DNA from: Treponema sp.
GTDB lineage: Bacteria > Spirochaetota > Spirochaetia > Treponematales > Treponemataceae
Direction of reading: 5' to 3'
NCBI GenBank assembly: GCA_016281495.1
Contig: JAEEIU010000046.1
Span: forward strand, 79,346 to 143,345
Length of the DNA stretch: 64,000 nucleotides
A model generated the notes under the pieces. It had not been told where the DNA came from. It searched no databases and worked only from the letters and a program-made list of their open reading frames with translations. Shown one piece after another: positions 26,383 through 35,988 of this stretch (position 1 is its first letter; each line of letters opens with the position of its first letter). The translations under genes were made by a program, and so were the position numbers.

Positions 26383-28513
26383 ATTTGTCCTCTGCCTCTC
26401 CATCAGCGGAATGCAGGTAATCGCAGTCTGGATTGATGCAGCTCTTGTAGGCTCCGTTCTTCTTGTCGAATTTTTCAACCATGAACCAGCCGCATTTTGG
26501 ACAATAGACGTCAATCGGCTTAAAGTGAGTGATAAAGTCACAGGTCGGATAATTTGTGCATCCGTAGAATTCCTTTCCCCTGCCCTTTGTCTTTCTTGCA
26601 ACAATCTCACCGTTGCAGCCTGGACGAGGACACTTTGCCAGAGGAATGCTTCTTGTATTGTGGCATTCCGGAAATCCTGAGCATGCAAGGAAGTAACCGA
26701 AACGGCCTAGCTTCTTTACCATCGGCTTTCCGCATTTTTCACACACCTTGTCAGTCTGTTCATCAAGAGAACCCTTCAAGCTTTCCTGAGTGTCCATCAC
26801 TTTGTCAACCTGGGCGATGAACGGCTCATAGAAATCGGCTATCATGCTGTTCCACACAAGGCTGTTCTGCTCAACCTTATCTAGATTATCCTCAACCTCG
26901 GAGGTAAACTGCTCGTTTATGACATCGGGGAATGATTCAACCAGGATACGGCAGATTATTTTTCCAAGCTGAGTCGGTACAAGCTGCCTGTTTACGCGGG
27001 TCACATAATACCTGTCCAAAAGCACGGAAATGATCGGTGCATAGGTTGAAGGACGGCCGATTCCCTTTTCTTCCAGCGTCTTGACTATGGATGCGTCGGT
27101 ATATCTTGCGGGACCCTGGGTAAAATGCTGTTCCGGATAAAAATCTGAGCTTTCCAGTTTTTCACCAATCTTTAGTGCAGGAAGATTTCCGCTTACATCC
27201 TCTTTTGATGACAAGGTTTTCATTACGCAATAGAAGCCCTTCTCGGAGAGCTTTGAGGCAGAAGCACGGAAAACCGCATCCCCGGCCTGAATGTCAACAG
27301 AGGTTGTCTTTGTGCGGGCATTGTTCATCTGGCTTGATACAAAGCGTTCCCAGATGATTGAATAAAGACGTAGCTGATCGCGGCTAAGATATTCCTTTAC
27401 GCTGTCGGGAGTGTATTTAACATAGGTCGGACGAATCGCTTCGTGGGCATCCTGCGCCTGCTTTCCAACGGAATATTCGATTTTTTCTGGCGGAAGCTGA
27501 TCAGGATAATTCTTTTCTATCCAGCCCCTAACGTCATCAATGGCAGTCTGTGAAATGCGCACTGAGTCTGTACGCATGTAGGTAATCAGACCCACGCGTG
27601 TTGAACCGATCTGGATGCCTTCGTAAAGCTGCTGGGCTATCTGCATTGTCTTTTTTGAGGTGAATCCCAGACGGTTGGCGGCTGCCTGCTGGAGTTTTGA
27701 TGTGGTGAACGGGGCCTTTGGACGCACGGTCTTTTCGGTCTCCTTTTTGTCAACGACCACACATTCGCTTCCCTGGATTTCCCTGATTATGTCCTGAACT
27801 GATTTTTCGTTCTTCAGGTCACTCTTGTTTTCCTTGTATTGGATGAGCTGAGCCGTAAACTTTGTCTTGCCCTTTACAAAATCGGCATCAAGAGTCCAGT
27901 ATTCCTCCGGGATAAAATCCTCAACTTCCTTTTCCCTCTCGCAGATAAGGCGCAATGCAACAGACTGAACGCGTCCCGCACTGAGGCCGTTCTTGACTTT
28001 CTTCCACAAAAGGGGACTAAGGTTGTATCCCACAAGGCGGTCAAGTACACGGCGTGCCTTCTGGGCATTAACCTTTGCCTCATCTATGTCACGCGGATGC
28101 TTTACGGCTTCCTTGATTGCTCCGGGTGTAATTTCGTTAAATACAATGCGCTGAATCGGACTGGTGCTTTTTTCCGAAAGGGCATTGTTCAAGTGCCAGG
28201 CAATTGCCTCTCCCTCACGGTCGTTATCAGATGCGAGCAGGATCTGGGTTGAATTCTTGGCATCCTTCTGGAGCTCCTTTAATAGCTTTGCCCTTCCCCG
28301 CACAGTTATGTATTCCGGCTGAAAATGATCTTTCACGTCTATTGCAAGACGGCTTTTAGGCAAATCTATAAGATGACCCATAGACGCCCTTACTGTGTAA
28401 CCTGAGCCCAAATAGTGTTCAATTGTCTTGGCCTTTGCAGGAGACTCCACTATTACGAGAACCCTCTTTGCTTTTGCCTTGGTTTTTGTTTTTGCAGCAC
28501 TTTTCTCAGCCAT
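26381..28513 (-). CDS. topA: DNA topoisomerase I
   Basis: 710 residues. A Toprim domain at the start (VLVIVESPAKAKTIEHYLG, then LASDNDREGEAIAWHL), the catalytic Tyr in GLITYMRTDS, and three C-terminal four-Cys zinc ribbons beginning CEKCGKP, CPRPGCN and CPKCGWF. It relaxes negative supercoils by single-strand cleavage. The N-terminus is Ala/Lys-rich. It follows dprA after 9 nt in the xerD-lipoprotein-dprA-topA-xerC run, a DNA-processing neighbourhood. Confidence 0.97.
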   Translation of the reverse strand: MAEKSAAKTKTKAKAKRVLVIVESPAKAKTIEHYLGSGYTVRASMGHLIDLPKSRLAIDVKDHFQPEYITVRGRAKLLKELQKDAKNSTQILLASDNDREGEAIAWHLNNALSEKSTSPIQRIVFNEITPGAIKEAVKHPRDIDEAKVNAQKARRVLDRLVGYNLSPLLWKKVKNGLSAGRVQSVALRLICEREKEVEDFIPEEYWTLDADFVKGKTKFTAQLIQYKENKSDLKNEKSVQDIIREIQGSECVVVDKKETEKTVRPKAPFTTSKLQQAAANRLGFTSKKTMQIAQQLYEGIQIGSTRVGLITYMRTDSVRISQTAIDDVRGWIEKNYPDQLPPEKIEYSVGKQAQDAHEAIRPTYVKYTPDSVKEYLSRDQLRLYSIIWERFVSSQMNNARTKTTSVDIQAGDAVFRASASKLSEKGFYCVMKTLSSKEDVSGNLPALKIGEKLESSDFYPEQHFTQGPARYTDASIVKTLEEKGIGRPSTYAPIISVLLDRYYVTRVNRQLVPTQLGKIICRILVESFPDVINEQFTSEVEDNLDKVEQNSLVWNSMIADFYEPFIAQVDKVMDTQESLKGSLDEQTDKVCEKCGKPMVKKLGRFGYFLACSGFPECHNTRSIPLAKCPRPGCNGEIVARKTKGRGKEFYGCTNYPTCDFITHFKPIDVYCPKCGWFMVEKFDKKNGAYKSCINPDCDYLHSADGEAEDK

Positions 28514-28522
28514 TCTCTTACC

Positions 28523-29530
28523 TCAATTTTTCTCTTGGTCAAACAGCTCCATCTGAGGCTGTTTTATCTGAGTACCCTGCCCGTTTTCCAGAGCAAGGAC
28601 AAAATCTTCATAATTCTTTATTACAGCCGCCCCTTCAGCAACATAAGAATCTGCTGAATGAGACAGTTTGTTCTGAGCGCTCTTGGTCTTTTGTGCCATG
28701 AGCCGTTCAGACTGCCGTTTGGATAACTCCACCGCATCATTACAGAAGCATGACTCGTGAAAATACAGCTCCCGGTTGTAATCCAAAGCAAAGGAAGCCG
28801 TTATCAATGCCCCGCTTCCGGGAGGTGCCTGCATCACGACAGTTGCCGGAGAAAGTGAAGCTATAAGCCTGTTCCTCTGGACAAAACGCCATGGTTCTGC
28901 CCCAACCCCAGGAAGATACTCGCTTAAAAGCACGCCTCCGTTTTTGATTATTGCCTCAGCTATTTTCCGGTTGCCATAGGGAACCACGCTGTCAATACCG
29001 CAAGGAAGAACCGCCGCAGTAACCTGAGACATCCCTTTCCCGCCTGCAAGAAGAGCTCCTTTGTGAGCCCACGCGTCAACCCCATACGCAAGGCCGCTTA
29101 CAACAAGCCTTCCGTCAAGAGCCGCATCCCGACAAAAATCCCTGGTGCTTTCTGCAGCTTCTGCACATATATGCCTAGTTCCTACTACAGAAACCGAGAG
29201 TTTGTCAAGACATTCAGGATTACCCCGAAAAAAGAGCATGTACGGCGGATCATACATTTCCCTTAACATGGCAGGAAAAGTACTGTCCCGATGAACGCAG
29301 GCCGTAATTCCAAAACTGTCCATTATCTTCTGGGCCGCCTTGGCAAGCCTTACGCATTCCTTTACGTTCCATGACGCAGACTTTATCGGATGTCCTACAA
29401 TGGAAGAAATATCCTCTATAGAAGTTACAGCAAGAGCGTCCAAACTGTCAAGATTATTTTTTAAAAGATTTTTTTCCCTAAGAGACAAAAATGTGATTGA
29501 TGCAAGCGCTAAATCAAGGCTATCCCACAT
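28523..29530 (-). CDS. dprA: DNA-processing protein DprA
   Basis: 335 residues. The Rossmann-like core contains SVVGTRH, VVSGLAYGVDAWAHKGAL and RFVQRNRLIASLS, all DprA signatures. DprA loads RecA on incoming single-stranded DNA during transformation, and is also present in many species not known to be competent. The N-terminal helical part (about 1-75) is SAM/HhH-like. The gene lies 9 nt after the lipoprotein gene. Confidence 0.93.
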   Translation of the reverse strand: MWDSLDLALASITFLSLREKNLLKNNLDSLDALAVTSIEDISSIVGHPIKSASWNVKECVRLAKAAQKIMDSFGITACVHRDSTFPAMLREMYDPPYMLFFRGNPECLDKLSVSVVGTRHICAEAAESTRDFCRDAALDGRLVVSGLAYGVDAWAHKGALLAGGKGMSQVTAAVLPCGIDSVVPYGNRKIAEAIIKNGGVLLSEYLPGVGAEPWRFVQRNRLIASLSPATVVMQAPPGSGALITASFALDYNRELYFHESCFCNDAVELSKRQSERLMAQKTKSAQNKLSHSADSYVAEGAAVIKNYEDFVLALENGQGTQIKQPQMELFDQEKN

Positions 29531-29539
29531 ATAAAACCG

Positions 29540-30283
29540 CTAATTTGAGTACAAGGCATCGGTTACGATTTTTTTATTAGCCTCGGCATCCGCGACTTTC
29601 TGGGCGCTTGGTTTTAGCTCGATTATCCTGTCATACACGGCTATGGCCTTCTCATAGAGCATCGTGTCGTAATATGCACGTGCAAGAACAAACATTCCGT
29701 CCGTATCCTTTGTCTGAACTGACAGGAAATTCTCAAGATAAGGAATGGCCTTGTCGCTTTCTTCCAGGGCAAAGACATAAAGGACACCGATTCCGTACAT
29801 GGCCCTGTAATACTTGGGATCTATGGCAAGAGCCCTCTGATATGACTCCTCTGATACACGCAGATAACGGAGCTTTATCTCCTGAGTTGTTCCCTGGGCA
29901 TCCACATTCCAGTCTATGGTGCTGTTGGCGATATAACCTGCACAAACGGCCAGATAAAAATAGAGGTTTGCGTTGTCGGGATAATATGAGACAGCCTTCT
30001 GGAAGCATTCGTAGGCCTGGGAGTACATTTCCTCGTCAAGATAGCGGGTTCCCAGGATTTTCCACCAGATTCCCTCCTGAGCCTGGGTTGTAACCAAGTC
30101 TATTGCCCGCCTGTCATATTTTTCTATGGCTTCCTTGAGTTCTTCCTTGGTTGTGGGAGAAGACACACCTTCCTCCATCTGCTGCATGCGTTTGATTGAT
30201 TTATAGGTATCCCCGCAAGAAAGCAAAGTCATCGACATCATAATTGCCGAAACAAAAAAAACAATTGAAAGGCTCTTTTTCAT
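29540..30283 (-). CDS. TPR-repeat lipoprotein
   Basis: 247 residues. The signal MKKSLSIVFFVSAIMMSMTLLSCGD has a lipobox LLSC, so the mature protein starts at Cys-23 or close to it and is lipid-anchored. TPR-like helices run from about residue 70 (YSQAYECFQKAVSYYPDNANL) to 235 (YEKAIAVYDRIIELKP). TPR lipoproteins commonly hold cell-envelope or division complexes together. The start overlaps the xerD stop by 4 nt (ATGA). The specific partner is unknown. Confidence 0.85.
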   Translation of the reverse strand: MKKSLSIVFFVSAIMMSMTLLSCGDTYKSIKRMQQMEEGVSSPTTKEELKEAIEKYDRRAIDLVTTQAQEGIWWKILGTRYLDEEMYSQAYECFQKAVSYYPDNANLYFYLAVCAGYIANSTIDWNVDAQGTTQEIKLRYLRVSEESYQRALAIDPKYYRAMYGIGVLYVFALEESDKAIPYLENFLSVQTKDTDGMFVLARAYYDTMLYEKAIAVYDRIIELKPSAQKVADAEANKKIVTDALYSN

Positions 30284-31200
30284 TTTTCTTCTCCTGAATG
30301 CCTGCTGTTATTCATATGCCCCGGGAAATAACCCCTGTGATATTCCCTGAGCTGCTCGTTGTCTATATGTGTGTAGATCTGTGTGGTTGACAGATCCGAA
30401 TGTCCCAAAAGCTCCTGAACAGAACGCAAATCAGCACCGCCAGACAAAAGATGCGTAGCAAACGAATGCCTGAGCGTATGAACCTTGGCATGAACACCGC
30501 TTTTCTGTTCCAATGCCTGGAAGTTTTTCCATATTCCCTTTCTGGAAAGCATTTCACCGCGGCAATTTACAAACACATAGGAAATCTGTCTTGATCCCAC
30601 GATGTTCGGCCTCACCTCCGTAAGCCACTTCCTTAACCAGAATGACGCTTCCTCCCCAAATGGAACGATACGCTCCTTGTCTCCTTTTCCATGCACCATC
30701 AATATCCTCTCGTCAAAATGCACGTTGGAGACCAAAAGCCCGGATGCCTCGCTTATACGAAGCCCACAGCTGTATATGAGCTCAAAAAGGGCCCTGTCCC
30801 TTATGCCAAGAGGCTTTGTCACGTCGATTACAGCCAAAAGCGAATCAACCTCGTCCACCGACAGGACAGAAGGTAAAATGCGAGATGCCTTTGGACGGTC
30901 CAGTTCAAGTGACAGGTTCTCCTGCCAGATTCCCTGACGCTTCAGGTATGCTCCAAAAGCCCTAAGAGCTGAAATGTCCTTCGCAAGGGTCTGTGAAGAT
31001 GATCCGTTTTCTTTCCTCCATGCAAGGAAATAAATCATATTCTGCACCTGAACGTCAGATACATCAATTTCCTTGCTTTCAAGCCAGGACAAGAATTCCC
31101 TGCAGGAAATGCAGTAGGTCTCGGCGGAAAGTTCGGCTCGTCGTTCAACCAATACAAGGTCATTGTAAAAACCCTGGATCAATTCAGGCATGGACTGCAA
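30280..31200 (-). CDS. xerD: Tyrosine recombinase XerD-type
   Basis: 306 residues. Catalytic set: Arg in YSCGLRISEA, Lys in GKGDKERIV, HxxR in HTLRHSFA, His in LGHSDL, Tyr in TQIYTHI. It begins with TTG 31200; the ribosome site AGGAAG is the proper 6-7 nt away from TTG, whereas ATG 31191 would be too far, so the TTG start is favoured. The gene starts 10 nt after the ftsZ stop, coupling chromosome resolution to the division cluster. Confidence 0.9.
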   Translation of the reverse strand: MQSMPELIQGFYNDLVLVERRAELSAETYCISCREFLSWLESKEIDVSDVQVQNMIYFLAWRKENGSSSQTLAKDISALRAFGAYLKRQGIWQENLSLELDRPKASRILPSVLSVDEVDSLLAVIDVTKPLGIRDRALFELIYSCGLRISEASGLLVSNVHFDERILMVHGKGDKERIVPFGEEASFWLRKWLTEVRPNIVGSRQISYVFVNCRGEMLSRKGIWKNFQALEQKSGVHAKVHTLRHSFATHLLSGGADLRSVQELLGHSDLSTTQIYTHIDNEQLREYHRGYFPGHMNNSRHSGEEK

Positions 31201-31210
31201 AACACACTTC

Positions 31211-32602
31211 CTAGTCGTCTAAAGTCAAGTCTATGTTACGCTTGAGTTCACCCATCTTGTTGCGCCATACCGCAGGCTGAGTCAAATCATTCGGGTCACG
31301 TGTAAATGATGACGGCGGTTCATTTTTCATCCTGCGCTGACTGTTCATTGCATGCTTGAGTGAATCACCCAGAGAAACCTCTTCCTCCGGGGTTGTACCC
31401 ATATCTGACAAAAGGGAGTCCGTATCACTATCATTGGCAAAAAGGGAATCTGTATCAACAGAAACAGTGCTGAATTTACCGGTCAGCTCACTCTTCTCTT
31501 CTTTTGGTTCTGCTGGAGTTCCGTTTACAAGGCGCTCAAAATCATTGTATGACATTACATTGCTTCTGGCCTTTCTTTCGTTTTCCTCTCTGGCCATGCG
31601 TGCCCTGTCTTCTTCCGTCGGCTCAAAACCTGTTGCAATAACCGTAACCGAAATCTTGTCTCCCATGCTTGGATCAAGAACCTGACCCCAGAACAGCTTG
31701 AGCCTTTCGTTGGCAGATGCCGTAATGTTCCGTATGATTTCCTCAACCTCAACCATTCCAAGATCTTCTGCTGAGGTAATGTTGACGAGGATGTTGCTTG
31801 CACCGTCAATGTGGCGGTTTTCAAGCATAGGATTGGTGATTGCCTTCTGGGCGGCCTCGACTGCACGGTTTTCTCCCTCTGCAATACCGACACCAAGAAT
31901 CGCGTCTCCCTGGTTTTTCATGACTGTCTTTACATCTGCAAAGTCGCAGTTTACTTCTCCAGGCTTTGTGATTATCTCCGTTATGCCCTGTACACCCTGA
32001 CAAAGGACGTCATCTGCAAGCCTGAAAGACTGCCTGTAAGAAAGCTTTTTATCGTTGCCGACTATCTTCATTATCTGCTGATTGGGAATTATGATAAGGC
32101 TGTCCACGTGCTCGCGGAGTTTTTTAAGGCCATTCTTTGCGTATTCCATGCGGATTGCGGCCTCAAATTCAAAAGGAGTGGTAACAACGGCTACCGTCAA
32201 AGCTCCCTGATCATGCGCTATCTGAGCGACAATAGGGGCAGAACCTGTTCCCGTACCACCACCCATACCGGCCGTGATGATGACCATGTCTGCACCATTG
32301 ACAACTTCTGCAATTTTATCTGAATCTTCCTTTGCGGCATTTTCTCCAACCTCAGGATTACCGCCTGCTCCAAGACCGCCTGTAAGCTGCTGACCTATCG
32401 GTATCCTGGTTTGAGCCTTGGACACTTGAAGAGCCTGCATATCTGTGTTCAAAACGACAAATTCCACATCGCTGACACCGGCTTCCACCATTCTGTTGAC
32501 GGCAGAAGAACCACCACCGCCACATCCGATGATTTTTATAACGGTTGGACTAGGTGCATGCAAAGCCGTTCCCGCATTTTTCTCCACAGACAATTCAATC
32601 AT
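31211..32602 (-). CDS. ftsZ: Cell division protein FtsZ
   Basis: 463 residues from ATG 32602 (ribosome site GGGAGGAA; an in-frame TTG four codons upstream lies inside it). Tubulin signature GGGTGTG at about residues 114-120, T7 loop region near 200-215 with the Asp-rich VNCDFADV, and a variable linker of about 120 residues. The far C-terminus has [10 protein letters not shown] and a basic-acidic tail, the FtsA-binding peptide. It polymerises with GTP to form the Z ring. Last gene of the division cluster before xerD. Confidence 0.97.
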   Translation of the reverse strand: MIELSVEKNAGTALHAPSPTVIKIIGCGGGGSSAVNRMVEAGVSDVEFVVLNTDMQALQVSKAQTRIPIGQQLTGGLGAGGNPEVGENAAKEDSDKIAEVVNGADMVIITAGMGGGTGTGSAPIVAQIAHDQGALTVAVVTTPFEFEAAIRMEYAKNGLKKLREHVDSLIIIPNQQIMKIVGNDKKLSYRQSFRLADDVLCQGVQGITEIITKPGEVNCDFADVKTVMKNQGDAILGVGIAEGENRAVEAAQKAITNPMLENRHIDGASNILVNITSAEDLGMVEVEEIIRNITASANERLKLFWGQVLDPSMGDKISVTVIATGFEPTEEDRARMAREENERKARSNVMSYNDFERLVNGTPAEPKEEKSELTGKFSTVSVDTDSLFANDSDTDSLLSDMGTTPEEEVSLGDSLKHAMNSQRRMKNEPPSSFTRDPNDLTQPAVWRNKMGELKRNIDLTLDD

Positions 32603-32638
32603 ATTTCCTCCCAATCTTTATCCCATTTTTATAATTTA

Positions 32639-33910
32639 TCAAAAGAATTTCTTAAAGAAAGTCTTGAGCTTTGTTCCGATGCCTTCCGCAATCGAATTCT
32701 CATCATCTTTCTTGACCCTTACGCGCCGAGTTCTTTCCTTGCTTGCATTTTTCTTGTTGGCAAGCATAAGTCCCGTAACTGTAGCAAAATCACAGCTGCG
32801 GTAAAAATAACTGTTTGTATCCGGAAGACGGCCCATATCAGGACATTCACCGACCCTAACGGATGTGGTCCTCCATACATTCTGGGCAAGCTGAACGATG
32901 CCTGGCATCAGGGCTCCACCACCCGTCAGGACAATGCTTCCGTTAAGCTGCTTTAATCCTGAATGCTTTACAACCGCACGCTTTACCATGGTCATGATTT
33001 CCTCCATGCGCGGCTGTATTATCTCGCAAAGTTCATATCGTGTGGTCTGCTCGGCCGGACGTGCTCCAATCTCGCGGATAATGACTTCCTCATCGGCTTC
33101 ATTGCCTTCTATCCAGCAGCATCCTGAATTCACCTTGATCTGCTCTGCATCAGCAAAAGGAATGCCCTTAACCTGAACAATATCATTAGTGACAAAATTT
33201 CCGCCAACTGGAATTGAAGTGATATATGTCGGTGAGCCCTTGAAAATCACCATTACATCAGTTGAATCCGCCCCCAAATCAATGAGGATGGATCCAAGTT
33301 CCATTTCCTCCTCATGAAGTGTTGCGATTGAAGCGGCAAGGGTCTTTAGCATTACTCCATCAAGATTAAGGCCTGCCCTTTTTACGCAAAGATCAAGGTT
33401 TGAGCAGGCTGTTGTAGAAGCTGTAACTATATAAACTGAGACATCAAGTCGAACGCCAAGGCTTCCAACCGGTTCCTTGTAGCCAGGCAGTTCATCAATC
33501 TTATATTCCTGGGGAATTACATGAAGAGTCTGTTTTCCAAGCGGAATGACGATGGCACGGGCTGACTCAATCGCCCTGTCTTTTGTGTCCTCGGATATTT
33601 CCATCCGCCTGTTATGTCTTGTGGTATCTACTGCAACACCGGAAGAAGAGCTCCGCCCCTCTACCTGGGAACCTCCGATAGCTGTAAAAACAGAGGTTAC
33701 TATTACACCCGCCATGAGTTCAGCGGCTTCGAGGGTTTCTTTGATTGCGGAGACTGCGGCGTCAATGTTGACAATAACCCCGTTGCGAAGTCCCTTAGAC
33801 GGCTTTTTTGCCGCACCTATGACCTGCATACGGTTTTCTTCGTCAAGCTGCCCGATCACACACCTTATAAAACTGGTGCCGATATCAAGCCCCACAACAA
33901 TATTACTCAA
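32639..33910 (-). CDS. ftsA: Cell division protein FtsA
   Basis: 423 residues. Actin-like ATPase: VVGLDIGTSFIRCVIG at the N-terminus, ILIDLGADSTDV and IVLTGGGALMPGI later, and a C-terminal amphipathic helix (GIGTKLKTFFKKFF) that binds the membrane. It anchors FtsZ filaments. It begins with TTG 33910 after a strong GGGGGA site, so the real start is non-AUG. Between ftsQ and ftsZ as in other bacteria. Confidence 0.95.
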   Translation of the reverse strand: MSNIVVGLDIGTSFIRCVIGQLDEENRMQVIGAAKKPSKGLRNGVIVNIDAAVSAIKETLEAAELMAGVIVTSVFTAIGGSQVEGRSSSSGVAVDTTRHNRRMEISEDTKDRAIESARAIVIPLGKQTLHVIPQEYKIDELPGYKEPVGSLGVRLDVSVYIVTASTTACSNLDLCVKRAGLNLDGVMLKTLAASIATLHEEEMELGSILIDLGADSTDVMVIFKGSPTYITSIPVGGNFVTNDIVQVKGIPFADAEQIKVNSGCCWIEGNEADEEVIIREIGARPAEQTTRYELCEIIQPRMEEIMTMVKRAVVKHSGLKQLNGSIVLTGGGALMPGIVQLAQNVWRTTSVRVGECPDMGRLPDTNSYFYRSCDFATVTGLMLANKKNASKERTRRVRVKKDDENSIAEGIGTKLKTFFKKFF

Positions 33911-33923
33911 TTTATCCCCCGTT

Positions 33924-34775
33924 CTACTGCTTTCTGTATGAAACCGAACCGTAACGCAAATCTATCTCGTAAACGTCAGGTTCAATCGAATTAACAACAT
34001 CAAGCACCACCATCATATACTTTAATGCGTCTTCGTTCAAGGTGTTGTCAACCAAAACACGGACATGAGTATGAATCGGGTAAACGATAAGCTCATAATT
34101 GCCGAATTCCTTTGGAACCACCTGAATTTCTGAAATTGCCGCAAAATATTTCTGCGGAAGACGTCTGATTTCCGCAACATGCTCCATCAAGGTACGATAA
34201 ACCGACGGAAGCCTCATTCCCTCCTGAATATTGTCGATCGGAAGGCCAGAAATAAGCGGGATGCTTGTGTCACGGACAACAGAAACAGTCTCTGACGTAA
34301 ATAATACTCCATTTTGGTCAATTTGAACAGTCACTGGATGTCCTTCACTGTACAAAATCGTCTTTGCAACAGCTTCCCTTTCCTTTATGTCTATGGTTAC
34401 CCTGTCCGGGAAATGCTTGTCCACTGTCACACGCTCAACCTCAGGCATGGAACCCACGACAGAAACAGCCTTTGCAGTGTCAAACTGAATCCATGTGCTC
34501 CCGCCAAACTCGTTGACTTTTGCCTCAAGTTTTTCCATAGGTATCTTTCTTACACCCGTAAACTGAATGTGAACGGTTGTAAAACCAGGTACAATTACCG
34601 TCATCACAAAAAGCTCCGCAAGAAGGAGGAATCCGATTACAATGACAAATACCTTCAGTATGGTAACTTTTTTGTCTTTCTTCACTTTGGTTTTCTTTGC
34701 TTTCACTTCCTTAGACCGCCTTGAAAAATCATCATATGCCGAAAAAGGAATATCCGTATACACTGCATCAGTCAT
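33924..34775 (-). CDS. ftsQ: Cell division protein FtsQ/DivIB
   Basis: 283 residues: a basic cytoplasmic tail, one membrane helix at about residues 48-70 and a periplasmic POTRA domain (VHIQFTGVRKIPMEKLEAK) followed by the beta domain. FtsQ bridges early and late divisome proteins. It overlaps the ftsW end by 8 nt (ATGACTGA). Sequence conservation in FtsQ is low; position and topology carry the call. Confidence 0.88.
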   Translation of the reverse strand: MTDAVYTDIPFSAYDDFSRRSKEVKAKKTKVKKDKKVTILKVFVIVIGFLLLAELFVMTVIVPGFTTVHIQFTGVRKIPMEKLEAKVNEFGGSTWIQFDTAKAVSVVGSMPEVERVTVDKHFPDRVTIDIKEREAVAKTILYSEGHPVTVQIDQNGVLFTSETVSVVRDTSIPLISGLPIDNIQEGMRLPSVYRTLMEHVAEIRRLPQKYFAAISEIQVVPKEFGNYELIVYPIHTHVRVLVDNTLNEDALKYMMVVLDVVNSIEPDVYEIDLRYGSVSYRKQ

Positions 34776-35988
34776 AGTTTTCTACCACCACTCCACCAAT
34801 AGTCTCGAATTTTGAATTAGTTTTAGTATTATCTTCATATTCTGAAGTTATCTCACCTTCATCTTCCGACGTATGCGAACAGTTCAAGATGAAACCGCAC
34901 ATGGCCATGGTCACCATAAGCGAAGTACCTCCCGAAGAAAAGAACGGAAGGGGAATACCTGTTGTCGGCAGGAAACCGCATACAACCCCAATGTTGATGA
35001 TTGACTGCAAGAGAATCATTGTCGTACATCCGAACGAACCGTAGCAGCAGAATCTGTTTGGAGTAGAAAAAGCGATTGAATAACCGCGCCATGAAAAGAA
35101 CACAAGCAGTGCCAGATATACGCCCACACCAAGAAGTCCCATGGCATTGCACCAACCGGCAAAAATATAGTCAGTCTGAATTTCCGGAATATGAATTGAA
35201 GTCAGGCCGCTTCCCATACCGTTGCCCCACAGGCCTCCGTTAACAATGGCACGTGCGGCAGCATTTCTCTGATATCCTATTGTAAGCTCATATTCATCAG
35301 GATGCAGATGGGAAATCAGGCGTTCGATTCGGTAAGGTTCCATTGCAATCAAAAGAAGCACACAGGGGATTGCAAGAATCACAAGCGGAACAAACCAGTT
35401 CATCTTTGCTCCGGAAACAAAAAACATGACTACACCGACAACAAAGATAAACAAGCCGGTAGAAAAATCCTTCTGTAGGAAAACCACTATGACAAAGGCA
35501 AAAAGCCCCAAGAGCGGATAAAGAAAATTCTTTTCCTCTTTATGAGTTCCGCCTAGATATTTTTCAAAAAGATTTGCCAGATAAAGGACGACTGCAAACT
35601 TGGCAAACTCAGACGGCTGGAATCCACCCACATGAGGAATTATTACCCAACGGGATGCTCCGTGGCTTGTTGTACCGATTTTTGGAATAAGAGGGAAAAA
35701 GCACAAAATGAAAGTTCCCAAAACAAATACCGGAAGAATCTTCCTTATGAACTTTAATGGAACGATTGCAAAAAAGATAAGGCCTACAAAACTCACTGCT
35801 GAAAAAATAAGCTGTCTTGTGACAAAATAATACTTGTTTACAAAAAGACGTTCCGCAGTAGAAGGCGTGCAGACAAAAAGAGTAAAGATGCCCAAACCCC
35901 ACAAAAGCAATACGGAAATCAAGAAGAACATGCTGTTTTTTTCATGGCTTTCTCCGGACAGACCGGGCTTGATCCTGAAGTTTGACAT
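34768..35988 (-). CDS. ftsW: Septal peptidoglycan glycosyltransferase FtsW (SEDS family)
   Basis: 406 residues with about ten membrane helices. SEDS marks: PSEFAKFAVVLYLANLFEKY, DFSTGLFIF, and near the end PTTGIPLPFFSSGGTS. It polymerises lipid II at the septum, usually with a class B PBP (not in this window). ATG 35988 is chosen over 35994 since only it stands the right distance from AGGAGG; the A of this ATG is also the last base of the murF TGA. Confidence 0.95.
   Translation of the reverse strand: MSNFRIKPGLSGESHEKNSMFFLISVLLLWGLGIFTLFVCTPSTAERLFVNKYYFVTRQLIFSAVSFVGLIFFAIVPLKFIRKILPVFVLGTFILCFFPLIPKIGTTSHGASRWVIIPHVGGFQPSEFAKFAVVLYLANLFEKYLGGTHKEEKNFLYPLLGLFAFVIVVFLQKDFSTGLFIFVVGVVMFFVSGAKMNWFVPLVILAIPCVLLLIAMEPYRIERLISHLHPDEYELTIGYQRNAAARAIVNGGLWGNGMGSGLTSIHIPEIQTDYIFAGWCNAMGLLGVGVYLALLVFFSWRGYSIAFSTPNRFCCYGSFGCTTMILLQSIINIGVVCGFLPTTGIPLPFFSSGGTSLMVTMAMCGFILNCSHTSEDEGEITSEYEDNTKTNSKFETIGGVVVENYD

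Noticed and set aside
25377..31200. XerC/XerD-like genes as signs of an integrated phage or integron
   Set aside because: They flank housekeeping genes (topA, dprA, ftsZ) with operon spacing, without phage genes or attachment repeats.
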